A stretch of 64,000 bases of DNA, taken from the NCBI GenBank assembly GCA_947500005.1, contig CANMQJ010000007.1, forward strand, positions 1 to 64,000, read 5' to 3'. Position numbers and translations under genes: made by a program. Each line of letters begins with the position of its first letter. Within the stretch, counting starts at the first letter, position 1. Under the pieces are notes generated by a model. It saw only the letters and a list, made by a program, of their open reading frames with translations. It did no database searches and was not told the origin of the DNA. Source of the DNA: an uncultured Paracoccaceae bacterium. Its GTDB lineage: Bacteria; Pseudomonadota; Alphaproteobacteria; Rhodobacterales; Rhodobacteraceae. Positions 26,200 through 34,122 of this stretch are shown in pieces.

Positions 26200-26960
26200 G
26201 CGTTGTCGCAGAAAACCTGAGATGGGGCGTAAAGCGCAAGACCATCGTCTCGGACGTGTCGCTGACGGTCGCACCCGGCGAGACATTGGGGCTGATCGGC
26301 CCCAACGGGTCGGGAAAGTCGTCTTTGTTGCGGTTGCTGGCGGGATTGCGAAAACCCTTGTCAGGACGGGTCGAAATCAACGGCCGCGACATCGCGCAGA
26401 TCCCCCGAAAGGTGTTGTCGCGGCAGGTTGCCTTTGTTCAGCAAAGCGCAGCGACCGACACCAATGTCACGGTACGTGATGTCGTCCGCCTGGGCCGGAC
26501 GCCGCACCGTTCGGCCCTTGCCGGCTGGTCCGAGCCCGACGAGACCGCCGTGGCCCATGCGCTGGACCGCGTGGACATGACGTCGCGCAGGGCGCAGCCT
26601 TGGCAGACCCTGTCAGGGGGCGAGCGTCAGCGTGTGCACATCGCGCGGGCGCTGGCACAGACACCGCAGGTGATGTTCCTGGACGAGCCGACCAACCATC
26701 TCGACATTCATCACCAGATCGAGATCCTCCGCATGGTGCGCGATCTCGACCTGACCAGCGTCATCGCCCTGCACGACCTCAATCTCGCCGCCATGTTCTG
26801 CGACCGGATCCTGGTGCTGGAAGCCGGGGTACTTCGCGCCTGCGGCACGCCCGACGCTGTGCTGACACAGGCCATTTTGCGCGACGTGTTCCGGGTCACC
26901 GCGCATGTGAGCGGGTCGCCCGATGCCGGCAGGCCGCATATCCGGTTCAGTTCGGAGTGA
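26196..26960 (+). CDS. Iron-complex ABC transporter ATP-binding protein (FecE/FhuC-like)
   Basis: This 254-residue ATPase has Walker A GPNGSGKSS (about 36-44), FVQQSAATDTNVTVRDVV after the Q-loop, the signature LSGGERQRVHIARALAQ and Walker B VMFLDEPTNHLDIHHQ. The EPTNHLD form is typical of metallophore importers such as FhuC and BtuD. It overlaps the permease gene in ATGA and ends the three-gene operon; no TonB receptor lies nearby. No terminator is visible in the 278 bp that follow (26961-27238), where I see no gene either. Confidence 0.9.
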   Translation: MSVVAENLRWGVKRKTIVSDVSLTVAPGETLGLIGPNGSGKSSLLRLLAGLRKPLSGRVEINGRDIAQIPRKVLSRQVAFVQQSAATDTNVTVRDVVRLGRTPHRSALAGWSEPDETAVAHALDRVDMTSRRAQPWQTLSGGERQRVHIARALAQTPQVMFLDEPTNHLDIHHQIEILRMVRDLDLTSVIALHDLNLAAMFCDRILVLEAGVLRACGTPDAVLTQAILRDVFRVTAHVSGSPDAGRPHIRFSSE

Positions 26961-27238
26961 GGCGGGCAACCCATAACGGTCAAGCCGGGGCGTGGGCGAT
27001 TGACAAACACCCACTTGCTCTGGCGCCCGGGGGACGGCTACGAAGGCGCGGCTCGTAGTGGCGCCCCCTCCGCATCCGCGTCGAGTGAACGTCTTGGCCT
27101 CACGCTGCGGATCCTCTCGACGCTGGCTTGCGCGATAATGGGCGCATGCGTTCGGGAAGACGAAGCCCTTCGCGGCAATGGACCCTTTGGCTGGCTTTCC
27201 GCCGTTATATGATCGCCGTGTCTTTGTGATCGGCCGGG

Positions 27239-27376
27239 TCAACGTCCCTGGCCTTCCATGGTGAAAATTCGGCGATAGCTTTGCCATTGGTAATGGCGAC
27301 CATCCACCGGCGGGACCCATCCGCGACGCACGAAATTGCCATAGCGTGCCGCTCGTTCGGGCATGTGATGTGTCAT
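27239..27376 (-). CDS. Small basic aromatic-rich protein, 45 residues, unknown function
   Basis: This short frame starts at ATG 27376 with AGAGGAG 6-7 nt upstream, one of the strongest ribosome sites in the region. It encodes 45 residues opening MTHHMPERAARYGNFVRRGW, followed by PPVDGRHYQWQSYRRIF. It is rich in Arg, His, Tyr and Trp, has no membrane segment and no recognisable domain. It lies 81 bp downstream of the phospholipase-D-like gene on the same strand and could be the last gene of that transcript. The call rests on the ribosome site and clean frame; codon use alone would not decide it. Confidence 0.45.
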   Translation of the reverse strand: MTHHMPERAARYGNFVRRGWVPPVDGRHYQWQSYRRIFTMEGQGR

Positions 27377-27457
27377 GTTTACTCCTCTGCTGCCGATTTG
27401 TGGCAGTCATGCCCCCCTTTTTGCGGCCATGCTGGTCGCGGGTTCGCGTGGTCGCGG

Positions 27458-28936
27458 TCAGACCAGTTCGTCGGGGACGCCCGGCACTCTCGCCGCCAGT
27501 TCCTCGGCGCGCGAGCTGTCATAGGGCAGCAGCAGGTGCCTCCGCTTCTCGGGCTCCCTTGCCAGGTTTTCCTGGAGCGCCGCGGCGATTTCGAGCACGG
27601 ATTCCTGCGGCTCGTCCTCGGGGTCGATGATCATCTCACCGAACCAGTGGGGTATCGCCCTCTGCCAGAGCATCCGGACATGGGACGGATCGGTCAGGTG
27701 AACCCCCGCCTCGGTATCCCAGCGCAGGCTGCGCCCGTTCAGGTTGGCAGAGGACAGGATCGCCTCCTGCATGGCGAAGATCGACAGCTTGGAATGGACG
27801 TAGATGATCGGCGCGTCATGCAGCGTGGCGGCGCCGTTCTCTCCCTTCGCCCGGCGCGGCTGCGCGGGCGAGGCCACGACCAGGCGCGGGCCGAACCCGT
27901 CGCGCATGATGCGCATCGCGTCCAGCTCTTTTTGCGCGGCGATCTGCGCGTCGAGCTGCTCGTTGTTGTCGAAGGCCACGTCCTCGGGCGCCGCGGGCAC
28001 CACGAGCACGCATCCCAGGTCCGGCTTGTTGGTCGCCGCCCGTGCCAGCGCCTGGGCCAGCGGCGGATGGCGGAAGAACTGCGTTTCGAGATAGACCAGC
28101 CCCTCGACCCGTTCGAAGGCCGCCAGATGCGCCTCCTCGATCTCGCGCAGCACCGGGCGCGGCGAGATATAGGTCAGCTCCTGCTGGCGCTTCATCGAGA
28201 TCGTGCGAAGGAAGCCCGGCGCGGCGGGCGGCGGATCGGCATCGCCGGCACACACATCGAGGAAGGTTTTCAGATGTTCCTCCGCAGCGGCCACGACGGG
28301 GCCGCGGACCTTGGCCTGAATGTCCTGCCAGGTGCGTTCCGGCGCGCGCTCGTGGTCGTGGGTATCGTAGCGGCGACGGTTGAGATCGAGACCGCCGATC
28401 CACAGGATCTCGCTGTCGATCACGGCGAGCTTCTGGTGATGGGTCGCGGGAACCATCGGCAGGTCATTCTCGTCCTCCAGCTCGCGCAAGCCCGGGGTCA
28501 GCTCGTCGGGATCGCGGGCCTCGAACTCCTCGCGCACGCGCTTGCGCAGGGCCAGGCGCGGGACGAAGCCCACACGCGCGGGATGCATGGCGATGCGGAA
28601 ATCGAAGGACGCCCCTTCGGACAACTCGTTGACCGCCGCCATCCGCCGCGCCGACTGCCACGAATAGCGGTGTTCGTGGGTAGCGAGGATGGGGTCGAAA
28701 TCCGTCAGTGTCACGTCGAATGCCACGCCGCGATCGAGCTGATGCAGGATCAGGTCGAACCATGTCTTGCCGACCTCGCGCCCCTCGCGGCTGTAGAGCG
28801 GCGTGTCCAGATCGAAAATCCGGAAACTGGCCCGCACCGAGCAGCGCGCGCCAAGACAGAGTCGTTCGAATTCCGGATAGGCTTCCTGCGCCGTCCAGAA
28901 GACATTCAAATCGGTGATCGGGTCCGGATCAGCCAT
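27458..28936 (-). CDS. Phospholipase D-like domain protein
   Basis: This 492-residue protein has two PLD half-domains. The first HKD motif is intact (His167, Lys169, Asp174 in HHQKLAVIDSEILWIGGLDL). The second, HSKLSIFAMQEAILSSANLN, has His381 and Lys383 but Ala388 where the motif's Asp is expected, although the SSANLNGRS tail is well kept. Such proteins hydrolyse or transfer phosphatidyl groups (cardiolipin synthase type) or cut other phosphodiesters. There is no signal peptide or membrane helix, so it is probably cytoplasmic. The start at 28936 has AGGAG upstream. It follows the stress histidine kinase by 58 bp. Confidence 0.82.
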   Translation of the reverse strand: MADPDPITDLNVFWTAQEAYPEFERLCLGARCSVRASFRIFDLDTPLYSREGREVGKTWFDLILHQLDRGVAFDVTLTDFDPILATHEHRYSWQSARRMAAVNELSEGASFDFRIAMHPARVGFVPRLALRKRVREEFEARDPDELTPGLRELEDENDLPMVPATHHQKLAVIDSEILWIGGLDLNRRRYDTHDHERAPERTWQDIQAKVRGPVVAAAEEHLKTFLDVCAGDADPPPAAPGFLRTISMKRQQELTYISPRPVLREIEEAHLAAFERVEGLVYLETQFFRHPPLAQALARAATNKPDLGCVLVVPAAPEDVAFDNNEQLDAQIAAQKELDAMRIMRDGFGPRLVVASPAQPRRAKGENGAATLHDAPIIYVHSKLSIFAMQEAILSSANLNGRSLRWDTEAGVHLTDPSHVRMLWQRAIPHWFGEMIIDPEDEPQESVLEIAAALQENLAREPEKRRHLLLPYDSSRAEELAARVPGVPDELV

Positions 28937-28994
28937 CGTGCCTCTCCTCATGCTGAATTTTCGCTTTCGGTGCGGTGCGGTGCGGGGCCTTGGA

Positions 28995-30761
28995 TCAGCC
29001 CGGCCGCGACGCCCCTGCCGGTTCGGCATCGGACGCGGATCTTTCCATTGGTAGGGACAACGCATGAAAGAGGATTTCGACCGTGTAGGAACCGTCTTTT
29101 TCTTCCTGCGTCATCTTTCCGCCAAGCTGGCTGACGAAAGCCTCGATCAGGCGCGCGCCGAGGCCCGAGCCTTCTTCGGATCCGGGGTCCTGCAGCCGGG
29201 CGCCCAGGGTGTTTTCGACACGGAGGGTGACATTGCCGTCCTCGTCGCATCGCAAGCTCACCGAGATCGCCGCCGCGCCCTCGGTCGGGCGGCCGACATG
29301 CTTGGTGGCATTGGTTGCGCATTCATTCGCAAGCAGGGCCAAGGGAACCGCCTGGTCGGGATCGAGCCGCAGCGCATCGGCCGCGAATTCGGTCACCACG
29401 CCCGCGCCGTCGGAAACGCCCGCGCGAAAGACCGATTGCACGACCTCCTCGAGCAGAAGATCGGCGCGCACGCTCGTCATGTCCTCGCCTGAATAGAGCG
29501 CCTTGTGAATGCTGGCGAGGCTCATCACCCGGTCCTGCACCCGGCGCAGCACGTTCCTGGCGACCCCCTCGGGCACCGTGCGCAGTTGCATGTTCAGGAT
29601 CGAGGCGATGAGTTGGAGGTTGTTCTTGACCCGGTGATGCACCTCGCGCAGCAACAGCTCCTTCTGTTCGAGGTTCTCCTCGAGCTCGGCCCGGTCGGCC
29701 ATGATGCGCGCGACCATCAGGTTGTAGGTTTCGGCGATGTCGGCCACTTCCTGCGGCGGCCGGTCCAACAGGGCGAAGCTGTCGCGCGGTTCGTCCACCG
29801 AAAACGCGTTCATGCTGCGCCGCAACCTCTCCAGATGGCGCAGGACGAGCCGTTCGAGCGCGAAGATCGCCACCCCGATCGCCACGATCCACATCAGGAT
29901 CGGGAAGATCGCGGACCAGATGCCGACGCCCAGCCCTTCGTATCGCACGATGTCGGCGTTCCACAAGCCCAGCGCGTAGATGTCCCCCTGCACCATCGGC
30001 ACTAGCGCGGCGAGATAGGTCACGTCGTCGGGAAGCGTGACGTAAAAGGTTCGCCCATTCGCCCCGACATCCATCTCGCCGGGCCTCAGGCTCAACCCGT
30101 CGAAGAGATCGGCCGACTGGATACCGGTACTGGCCGACAGGACCGCGCCGCCGGGGTCTAGCAGGGCAAGGTGCAGATCCTCGATCTGCACCGACAGGAG
30201 GGTATCGGTCAGGCTATGCGGGATCGACACGGCAGCCGCCCCCAGGAATTCTCCGCCGGGTCGGTCGAAGAGGGGAACCGTCACCACGAGCACGGATTGG
30301 TTCGACACCCTGCCTCTCGGGTTGACGCGATAGGACACGCGCGGCTGTTCGACATAGGTGTTCCAGAACCGGTCGTCGGAAAGATCGACGGCTTCCTCGC
30401 CGCTCGAACAATCCATGTCGAGGTCGGGGGGCACGAAGCCCGCGAAGACGAATTCATGGCTGGAGTCGACGAAATCCCGCATGACGCGGCTACAGGCCTC
30501 GGAAGCGTCGGCCAGTTCCACTGCCGCCGCACCCAGACCGCTTGCAGCCCCGTAAGCACGCCTCAGCAATGCCTGTTCCGTGCTGGCCGCCTGGGAGGTA
30601 CGAAAAAGAAAATCCTGTTCCTGCAGGGCTTGCGCATCCTGCACCACGTTCGAGGTCTGCTGCACGGCAATGAAGCCGAGCGGCAGGATCGCAATGCTCA
30701 GGATGAGCGAGAGATAGACCCTGAGGGACTGCAACGCAGTCCTCCGGCCTGCCCATCTCAT
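28995..30761 (-). CDS. Sensor histidine kinase, HisKA_2/HWE type, of the general stress response
   Basis: This 588-residue membrane kinase has a first helix at about 14-34, a roughly 245-residue periplasmic sensor domain of Cache-like type (34-278), a second helix (279-301) and a HAMP-like linker. The HisKA_2 box REVHHRVKNNLQLIASILNM has the phospho-acceptor histidine at 375 or 376, and an HATPase domain follows with NECATNATKH and GSGLGARLIEAF. Kinases of this family phosphorylate PhyR and so release EcfG. It is last in the nepR-ecfG-kinase operon and its start overlaps the ecfG stop (ATGA). It is therefore the best candidate for the cognate PhyR kinase. Confidence 0.9.
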   Translation of the reverse strand: MRWAGRRTALQSLRVYLSLILSIAILPLGFIAVQQTSNVVQDAQALQEQDFLFRTSQAASTEQALLRRAYGAASGLGAAAVELADASEACSRVMRDFVDSSHEFVFAGFVPPDLDMDCSSGEEAVDLSDDRFWNTYVEQPRVSYRVNPRGRVSNQSVLVVTVPLFDRPGGEFLGAAAVSIPHSLTDTLLSVQIEDLHLALLDPGGAVLSASTGIQSADLFDGLSLRPGEMDVGANGRTFYVTLPDDVTYLAALVPMVQGDIYALGLWNADIVRYEGLGVGIWSAIFPILMWIVAIGVAIFALERLVLRHLERLRRSMNAFSVDEPRDSFALLDRPPQEVADIAETYNLMVARIMADRAELEENLEQKELLLREVHHRVKNNLQLIASILNMQLRTVPEGVARNVLRRVQDRVMSLASIHKALYSGEDMTSVRADLLLEEVVQSVFRAGVSDGAGVVTEFAADALRLDPDQAVPLALLANECATNATKHVGRPTEGAAAISVSLRCDEDGNVTLRVENTLGARLQDPGSEEGSGLGARLIEAFVSQLGGKMTQEEKDGSYTVEILFHALSLPMERSASDAEPAGASRPG

Positions 30762-31315
30762 GCAGCGGGCTTTCCGCTCACCACCGATACAGTTGCGCTA
30801 TCGGTGATCTCCAGGCTCTCCCCCTCCTCCAGATGCATCAGTTCCGCCAGCCGCTTGCGTCCGCGGTTGGCCCGGCTCTTGATCGTGCCCACGGCGCAGC
30901 CGCACATGTCGGCCGCCTCTTCGTAGGAGAAGCCCGACGCGCCAACCAGAAGCAGCGCCTCGCGCTGTTCATCGGGCAGTTGCGCAAAGGCGACACGGAA
31001 ATCTGCCATCACGAGGCGGCCGTCATGCGCGGGCTTCTCGGAAAGGCGACCGGCCATGATGCCGTCGACATCGGCCACCTCGCGCGAGCGCTTGCGCCGC
31101 AGCGAGTAGAACGTGTTGCGCAGGATCGTGAACAGCCAGGCGCGCATGTTCGTGCCGGCCTGGAACTTGTCGATATTCGACCATGCCTTGACCACCGTAT
31201 CCTGAACCAGATCGTCGGCCGTGGCCGCGTTGTTGGTCAGGGACCGCGCGAAGGCGCGCAGCGAGCCAAGATGTTCGACGATTTCGTCGCGTGGATCGCT
31301 GGTGTCACTTGTCAT
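30758..31315 (-). CDS. ecfG: General stress sigma factor EcfG
   Basis: This 185-residue group IV (ECF) sigma factor has region 2 with NNAATADDLVQDTVVKAW and FQAGTNMRAWLFTILRNTFYS. Region 4 has LPDEQREALLLVGASGFSYEEAADMCGCAVGTIKSRANRGRKRL (shown by key blocks FSYEEAAD and GTIKSRANR). The F-S-Y-E-E-A-A and R-A-N-R-G-R-K pattern is that of the ECF15/EcfG family, the alphaproteobacterial general stress sigma. It directs RNA polymerase to GGAAC-N16/17-CGTT promoters. Its start overlaps the nepR stop by 11 nt, the standard arrangement. Confidence 0.95.
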   Translation of the reverse strand: MTSDTSDPRDEIVEHLGSLRAFARSLTNNAATADDLVQDTVVKAWSNIDKFQAGTNMRAWLFTILRNTFYSLRRKRSREVADVDGIMAGRLSEKPAHDGRLVMADFRVAFAQLPDEQREALLLVGASGFSYEEAADMCGCAVGTIKSRANRGRKRLAELMHLEEGESLEITDSATVSVVSGKPAA

Positions 31316-31463
31316 CCTGGGGGACCTCTTCTCCTGCCTTGAGTTTCGCTATCAGGTCGAGGAACTTGTCGGGCAACTCCTCCGTCGAGGTCTGCTCGTA
31401 CACCCGCCTGAGGTTCTTATCGATTTGCTCGTCGATATCCGTTTTCTGTTTTTCTGAGGCCAT
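31305..31463 (-). CDS. nepR: Anti-sigma factor NepR
   Basis: This is a 52-residue protein missed by length filters. Its core IDKNLRRVYEQTSTEELPDK, followed by FLDLIAKL, is the NepR signature: two short amphipathic helices that clamp EcfG. Under stress, phosphorylated PhyR binds NepR through its sigma-like domain and frees EcfG (partner switching). The start at 31463 lies 38 nt inside the two-way promoter region, and the stop overlaps ecfG by 11 nt. The flanking tails are unstructured, as in other NepR proteins. Confidence 0.95.
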   Translation of the reverse strand: MASEKQKTDIDEQIDKNLRRVYEQTSTEELPDKFLDLIAKLKAGEEVPQDDK

Positions 31464-31498
31464 CTTGTCCGCACTGCTTGAAAAATTTTGCCTAATGG

Positions 31499-31526
31499 GG
31501 AACCAATCAGCGTGTCCGTTGGTTCC
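31499..31526. promoter_or_regulatory. Palindromic two-way EcfG promoter between nepR and phyR
   Basis: GGAACCAA (31499-31506) and TTGGTTCC (31519-31526) form a perfect inverted repeat with 12 nt between them. On each strand this reads GGAAC, 17 nt, GGTT, so the -35 of one direction overlaps the -10 of the other. One site thus serves phyR (start 31554) and nepR-ecfG (start 31463) and would make the switch autoregulated. Confidence 0.65.
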
Positions 31527-31553
31527 ATAAAAAGTTAGGACAGGAGAGAAAAT

Positions 31554-32378
31554 ATGTCATCACCTGACAGGCCGGTGGATCTTGCAACCGAACTGACAAC
31601 GGAATTGCCTTATCTTCGCCGGTATGCCCGGGCCCTTACCGGGTCACAGGACACGGGCGACAGGTACGCACTTGCGACCCTCGAAGCCATCGTGGCGGAC
31701 CCCCGCTCGATGGAGACCGACCAGCCCATAAAGGTGAGGCTTTTCCATGCCTTCCACCAGATCTGGTCCACGTCCGGCACGCCGGTCGATACCCAGGAGG
31801 AAGGCGGAGACCTGCTGGAAGCCCGGGCGCAATGGCGTCTGTCGCAACTCACGCCGAACAGCCGCGAAGCTCTGCTTCTGCACACGCTCGAGGAGTTCGG
31901 ATACGAAGCCATCGGCACGATCATCAACATGACCGCCTCGGACGCGAAGGAACTTGTCGAACGGGCCAAGTCCGAAATGGCCGACATGGTGACCGGCAAG
32001 GTTCTGATCATCGAGGATGAGGGTATCATCGCCATGGATCTCCGCGCGATCGTGTCAGAGATGGGCCACGAGGTCACCGGCATCGCGCGAACCCGCGACG
32101 AAGCCTTTGCCAAGGGCAAGGAAAGCGTGCCGGACCTGATCCTCGCCGATATCCAGCTTGCCGACAAATCCTCGGGGATCGACGCAGTCAACGCACTTCT
32201 GGCCGAGCTTGGCGACCGGCCCGTGATCTTCATCACGGCCTTCCCCGAGCGACTGCTGACAGGTGAACGGCCCGAACCGGCCTTTTTAATCACCAAGCCC
32301 TATTCCGAGGACCAGGTGCGCGCCGCCGTGGGTCAGGGCATGTTCTTTGCAAGCTCCGAGCGGATCGAACTGGCCTGA
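31554..32378 (+). CDS. phyR: General stress response regulator PhyR
   Basis: This 274-residue protein has an N-terminal sigma-like domain (about 10-140; LPYLRRYARALTGSQDTGD, and LSQLTPNSREALLLHTLEEF in the region-4-like half). A C-terminal receiver (about 148-265) has acidic pocket Glu154-Asp155, phospho-acceptor Asp199 in LILADIQLADKSSG, the FITAFPERLL switch and KPYSEDQV. When phosphorylated it binds NepR in place of EcfG. It is transcribed away from nepR-ecfG from the shared palindromic promoter, with AGGAGAG ahead of the ATG. Confidence 0.96.
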   Translation: MSSPDRPVDLATELTTELPYLRRYARALTGSQDTGDRYALATLEAIVADPRSMETDQPIKVRLFHAFHQIWSTSGTPVDTQEEGGDLLEARAQWRLSQLTPNSREALLLHTLEEFGYEAIGTIINMTASDAKELVERAKSEMADMVTGKVLIIEDEGIIAMDLRAIVSEMGHEVTGIARTRDEAFAKGKESVPDLILADIQLADKSSGIDAVNALLAELGDRPVIFITAFPERLLTGERPEPAFLITKPYSEDQVRAAVGQGMFFASSERIELA

Positions 32379-32401
32379 ACCGAAAGCTCCGAAGAAAGGA
32401 T

Positions 32402-32425
32402 AACCCCGGCCACCCGGCCGGGGTT
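32402..32425. terminator. Hairpin between convergent phyR and dps
   Basis: A perfect 10-bp stem AACCCCGGCC/GGCCGGGGTT with a 4-nt loop lies 24 bp after the phyR stop and 25 bp after the dps stop. It has no long T-run in either direction but is well placed to end both transcripts. Confidence 0.6.
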
Positions 32426-32449
32426 CGTTCGGTTCCGTCCTTTTGGGGA

Positions 32450-32947
32450 TCAGTCCGCGCTGATCGCCCGCAGCATCCAGGCCGCCTGTTCGTGAAAGGC
32501 GGAACGTTCCGTCGCGAGGTCTTCAGTCACGGGATCCTTGCGCTCGCCCGACAGCTCGATGAGCGCGTGCATCCGGTGCGACAGCTGCTCGTGATCCTTG
32601 GCCAGATCCTCCATCATCTCGCCTGCCGACGGGATCTTCTGCAAGTCCTCGACACGGGACCGGTCGAGGATCTCGGCCATCCGCATCGGCGCCAGCTTGC
32701 CCAGCGCGCGGATGCGTTCCGCCAGCTCGTCGGCGGCGTCGAACATGTTCTCGTACTGCTCCTCGGTCAGCTTGTGGATCGAGTAGAAGGCCGGCCCCTC
32801 GACGTTCCAGTGATAGGCATGTGTCTTGAAGACGAGGCGGTAGGTGTCGGCCAGAACGTCGGCCAGACCCTCGGCGATGCCTTCGACATTGCGCACACCG
32901 GTATCCACCTTGTCGGCACTGGGAACTGTCTTGAGATGATCGGTCAT
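32450..32947 (-). CDS. dps: Dps-family DNA-binding ferritin-like protein
   Basis: This 165-residue protein carries the Dps ferroxidase pattern at the dimer interface: THAYHWNVEGPAFYSIHKLT, then EEQYENMFDAADELAERIRA (His, His, Asp and Glu ligands in place). It stores iron by oxidising Fe(II) with hydrogen peroxide in a 12-subunit shell, protecting DNA. The N-terminal tail has few lysines, so direct DNA binding is uncertain. GGAGGG precedes the ATG. A perfect EcfG-type promoter 31 nt upstream places it in the general stress regulon. Confidence 0.93.
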   Translation of the reverse strand: MTDHLKTVPSADKVDTGVRNVEGIAEGLADVLADTYRLVFKTHAYHWNVEGPAFYSIHKLTEEQYENMFDAADELAERIRALGKLAPMRMAEILDRSRVEDLQKIPSAGEMMEDLAKDHEQLSHRMHALIELSGERKDPVTEDLATERSAFHEQAAWMLRAISAD

Positions 32948-32977
32948 GTATGAACCCTCCGTTTAATTCCTGCTGAC

Positions 32978-33002
32978 AACGGGCCTGATCGGCCTTGGTT
33001 CC
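32978..33002 (-). promoter_or_regulatory. EcfG-type promoter of dps
   Basis: On the minus strand GGAAC (33002-32998), 16 nt, CGTT (32981-32978) is a perfect match. The -35 element lies only 12 bp from that of the divergent FNT gene. Confidence 0.72.
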
Positions 33003-33014
33003 AAGGAAACCGGC

Positions 33015-33039
33015 GGAACCGGGCCAGAGCGGAGACGTT
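33015..33039 (+). promoter_or_regulatory. EcfG-type promoter of the FNT channel operon
   Basis: GGAAC (33015-33019), 16 nt, CGTT (33036-33039): a perfect match pointing at the gene starting at 33066, back to back with the dps promoter. Confidence 0.72.
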
Positions 33040-33065
33040 GTCTTTTTTTAAACGGAGTCACTGAT

Positions 33066-33917
33066 TTGAACGAACATATCCGGATTCGGCGCGCCGAACG
33101 TCTGAGTTCCAAGGGCATCTACGAGGTGGTCCGCCGCGACGGCGAGGAGGAGTTGCACCGACCGATAAAGTCGCTGCTGTGGTCGGGCGTGGCCGCGGGT
33201 ATCCTGATCGCCTTTTCGGTTCTGGGAGAGGCCGTGCTGCGGCTGAACCTTCCCGAAACCAAGGGGCGCTACCTGGTCGAGAACATCGGCTACAGCTTCG
33301 GCTTTTTGCTGGTGATCCTCGGGAGGATGCAGCTTTTCACCGAGAACACGATCACGACGGTCCTGCCGCTGGTCAAGGACCGGACACGGCATTGCCTGAT
33401 CGCGGTGCTGCGGTTGTGGAGCGTGGTTCTGACCGCCAATGTCGCGGGCGCCGCCATTGCCGCCGTGTTCATGGTTCATAGCGGGGCGATGGACAATGAC
33501 ATGCTGGCCGTGATCAACGATCTGTCGGCCCATGCGACGGGATTTCCGGCCGGAGAAGCCTTTGTCCGGGCCATTCCCGCAGGCGTGCTGGTCGCCTCGA
33601 TCGTCTGGATGATGCCGGGCCAGAACGGGAACGAGGTCCTGATGATCGTGCTTTTCACCTGGCTGATCGCCGCGGGCGACTTCACCCATGTCATCGCGGG
33701 TTCGGTCGAGATGTGGGTCCTGGTCATCCAGAACATGCTGACGCCCTGGGACGCCGCGATGGTGTTCTTCCTGCCGGTTCTGGCCGGGAATGTCATGGGC
33801 GGCACAGCGGTCTTTGCCATGCTCGCCTGGGGGCAGGTCCAGGCCGAGGTCGAGCCGGATCCGGAACATCCGCAACAGGGCTCGGGGAACCCCAAAGCCC
33901 CCGAAGCGTTGGGATAA
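33066..33917 (+). CDS. Formate/nitrite transporter (FNT) family protein
   Basis: This 283-residue membrane protein has a soluble N-terminus (about 1-38), then six helices. The family repeats are visible: the WSGVAAGILIAFSVLGEA first helix, LFTENTITTVLPL, the NVAGAAIAA half-helix, and VLAGNVMGGTAVFAML near the end (N-x-x-G-G). FNT channels carry formate, nitrite, hydrosulfide or lactate with protons. This subgroup with an N-terminal extension is common near stress genes and its substrate is unclear. The start is a TTG at 33066 with GGAG 8 nt upstream; no ATG fits the promoter and frame as well. Confidence 0.85.
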   Translation: MNEHIRIRRAERLSSKGIYEVVRRDGEEELHRPIKSLLWSGVAAGILIAFSVLGEAVLRLNLPETKGRYLVENIGYSFGFLLVILGRMQLFTENTITTVLPLVKDRTRHCLIAVLRLWSVVLTANVAGAAIAAVFMVHSGAMDNDMLAVINDLSAHATGFPAGEAFVRAIPAGVLVASIVWMMPGQNGNEVLMIVLFTWLIAAGDFTHVIAGSVEMWVLVIQNMLTPWDAAMVFFLPVLAGNVMGGTAVFAMLAWGQVQAEVEPDPEHPQQGSGNPKAPEALG

Positions 33918-33939
33918 AAACGAGGAAAGGAGTACAGTC

Positions 33940-34122
33940 ATGTCTGCACCCGAAACCAATGTGGAACGCCAGTCCAGACGTCACAAACCCTCGCTGCTGG
34001 GGATTGGCGGCGCCATCGTCGCGGCCGCGATCATCGGCGGGGTCATCTGGATGATGGGTGACCTGACATCCGAGGAACAGTCGACCGCCGCGCCCGTGGG
34101 CCAGGCGGCCGATCAGGAATAA
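33940..34122 (+). CDS. Small single-pass membrane protein, unknown function
   Basis: This 60-residue protein has a basic N-terminus (NVERQSRRHKPSLL), one membrane helix (about 21-40, GIGGAIVAAAIIGGVIWMM) and an acidic/polar C-terminal tail (DLTSEEQSTAAPVGQAADQE). AGGAAAGGAGT precedes the ATG. The stop shares a base with the next start (TAATG), so it is coupled to the DUF2945 gene, and it follows the FNT gene by 22 bp. A three-gene stress operon is likely. I do not recognise the family. Confidence 0.75.
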   Translation: MSAPETNVERQSRRHKPSLLGIGGAIVAAAIIGGVIWMMGDLTSEEQSTAAPVGQAADQE

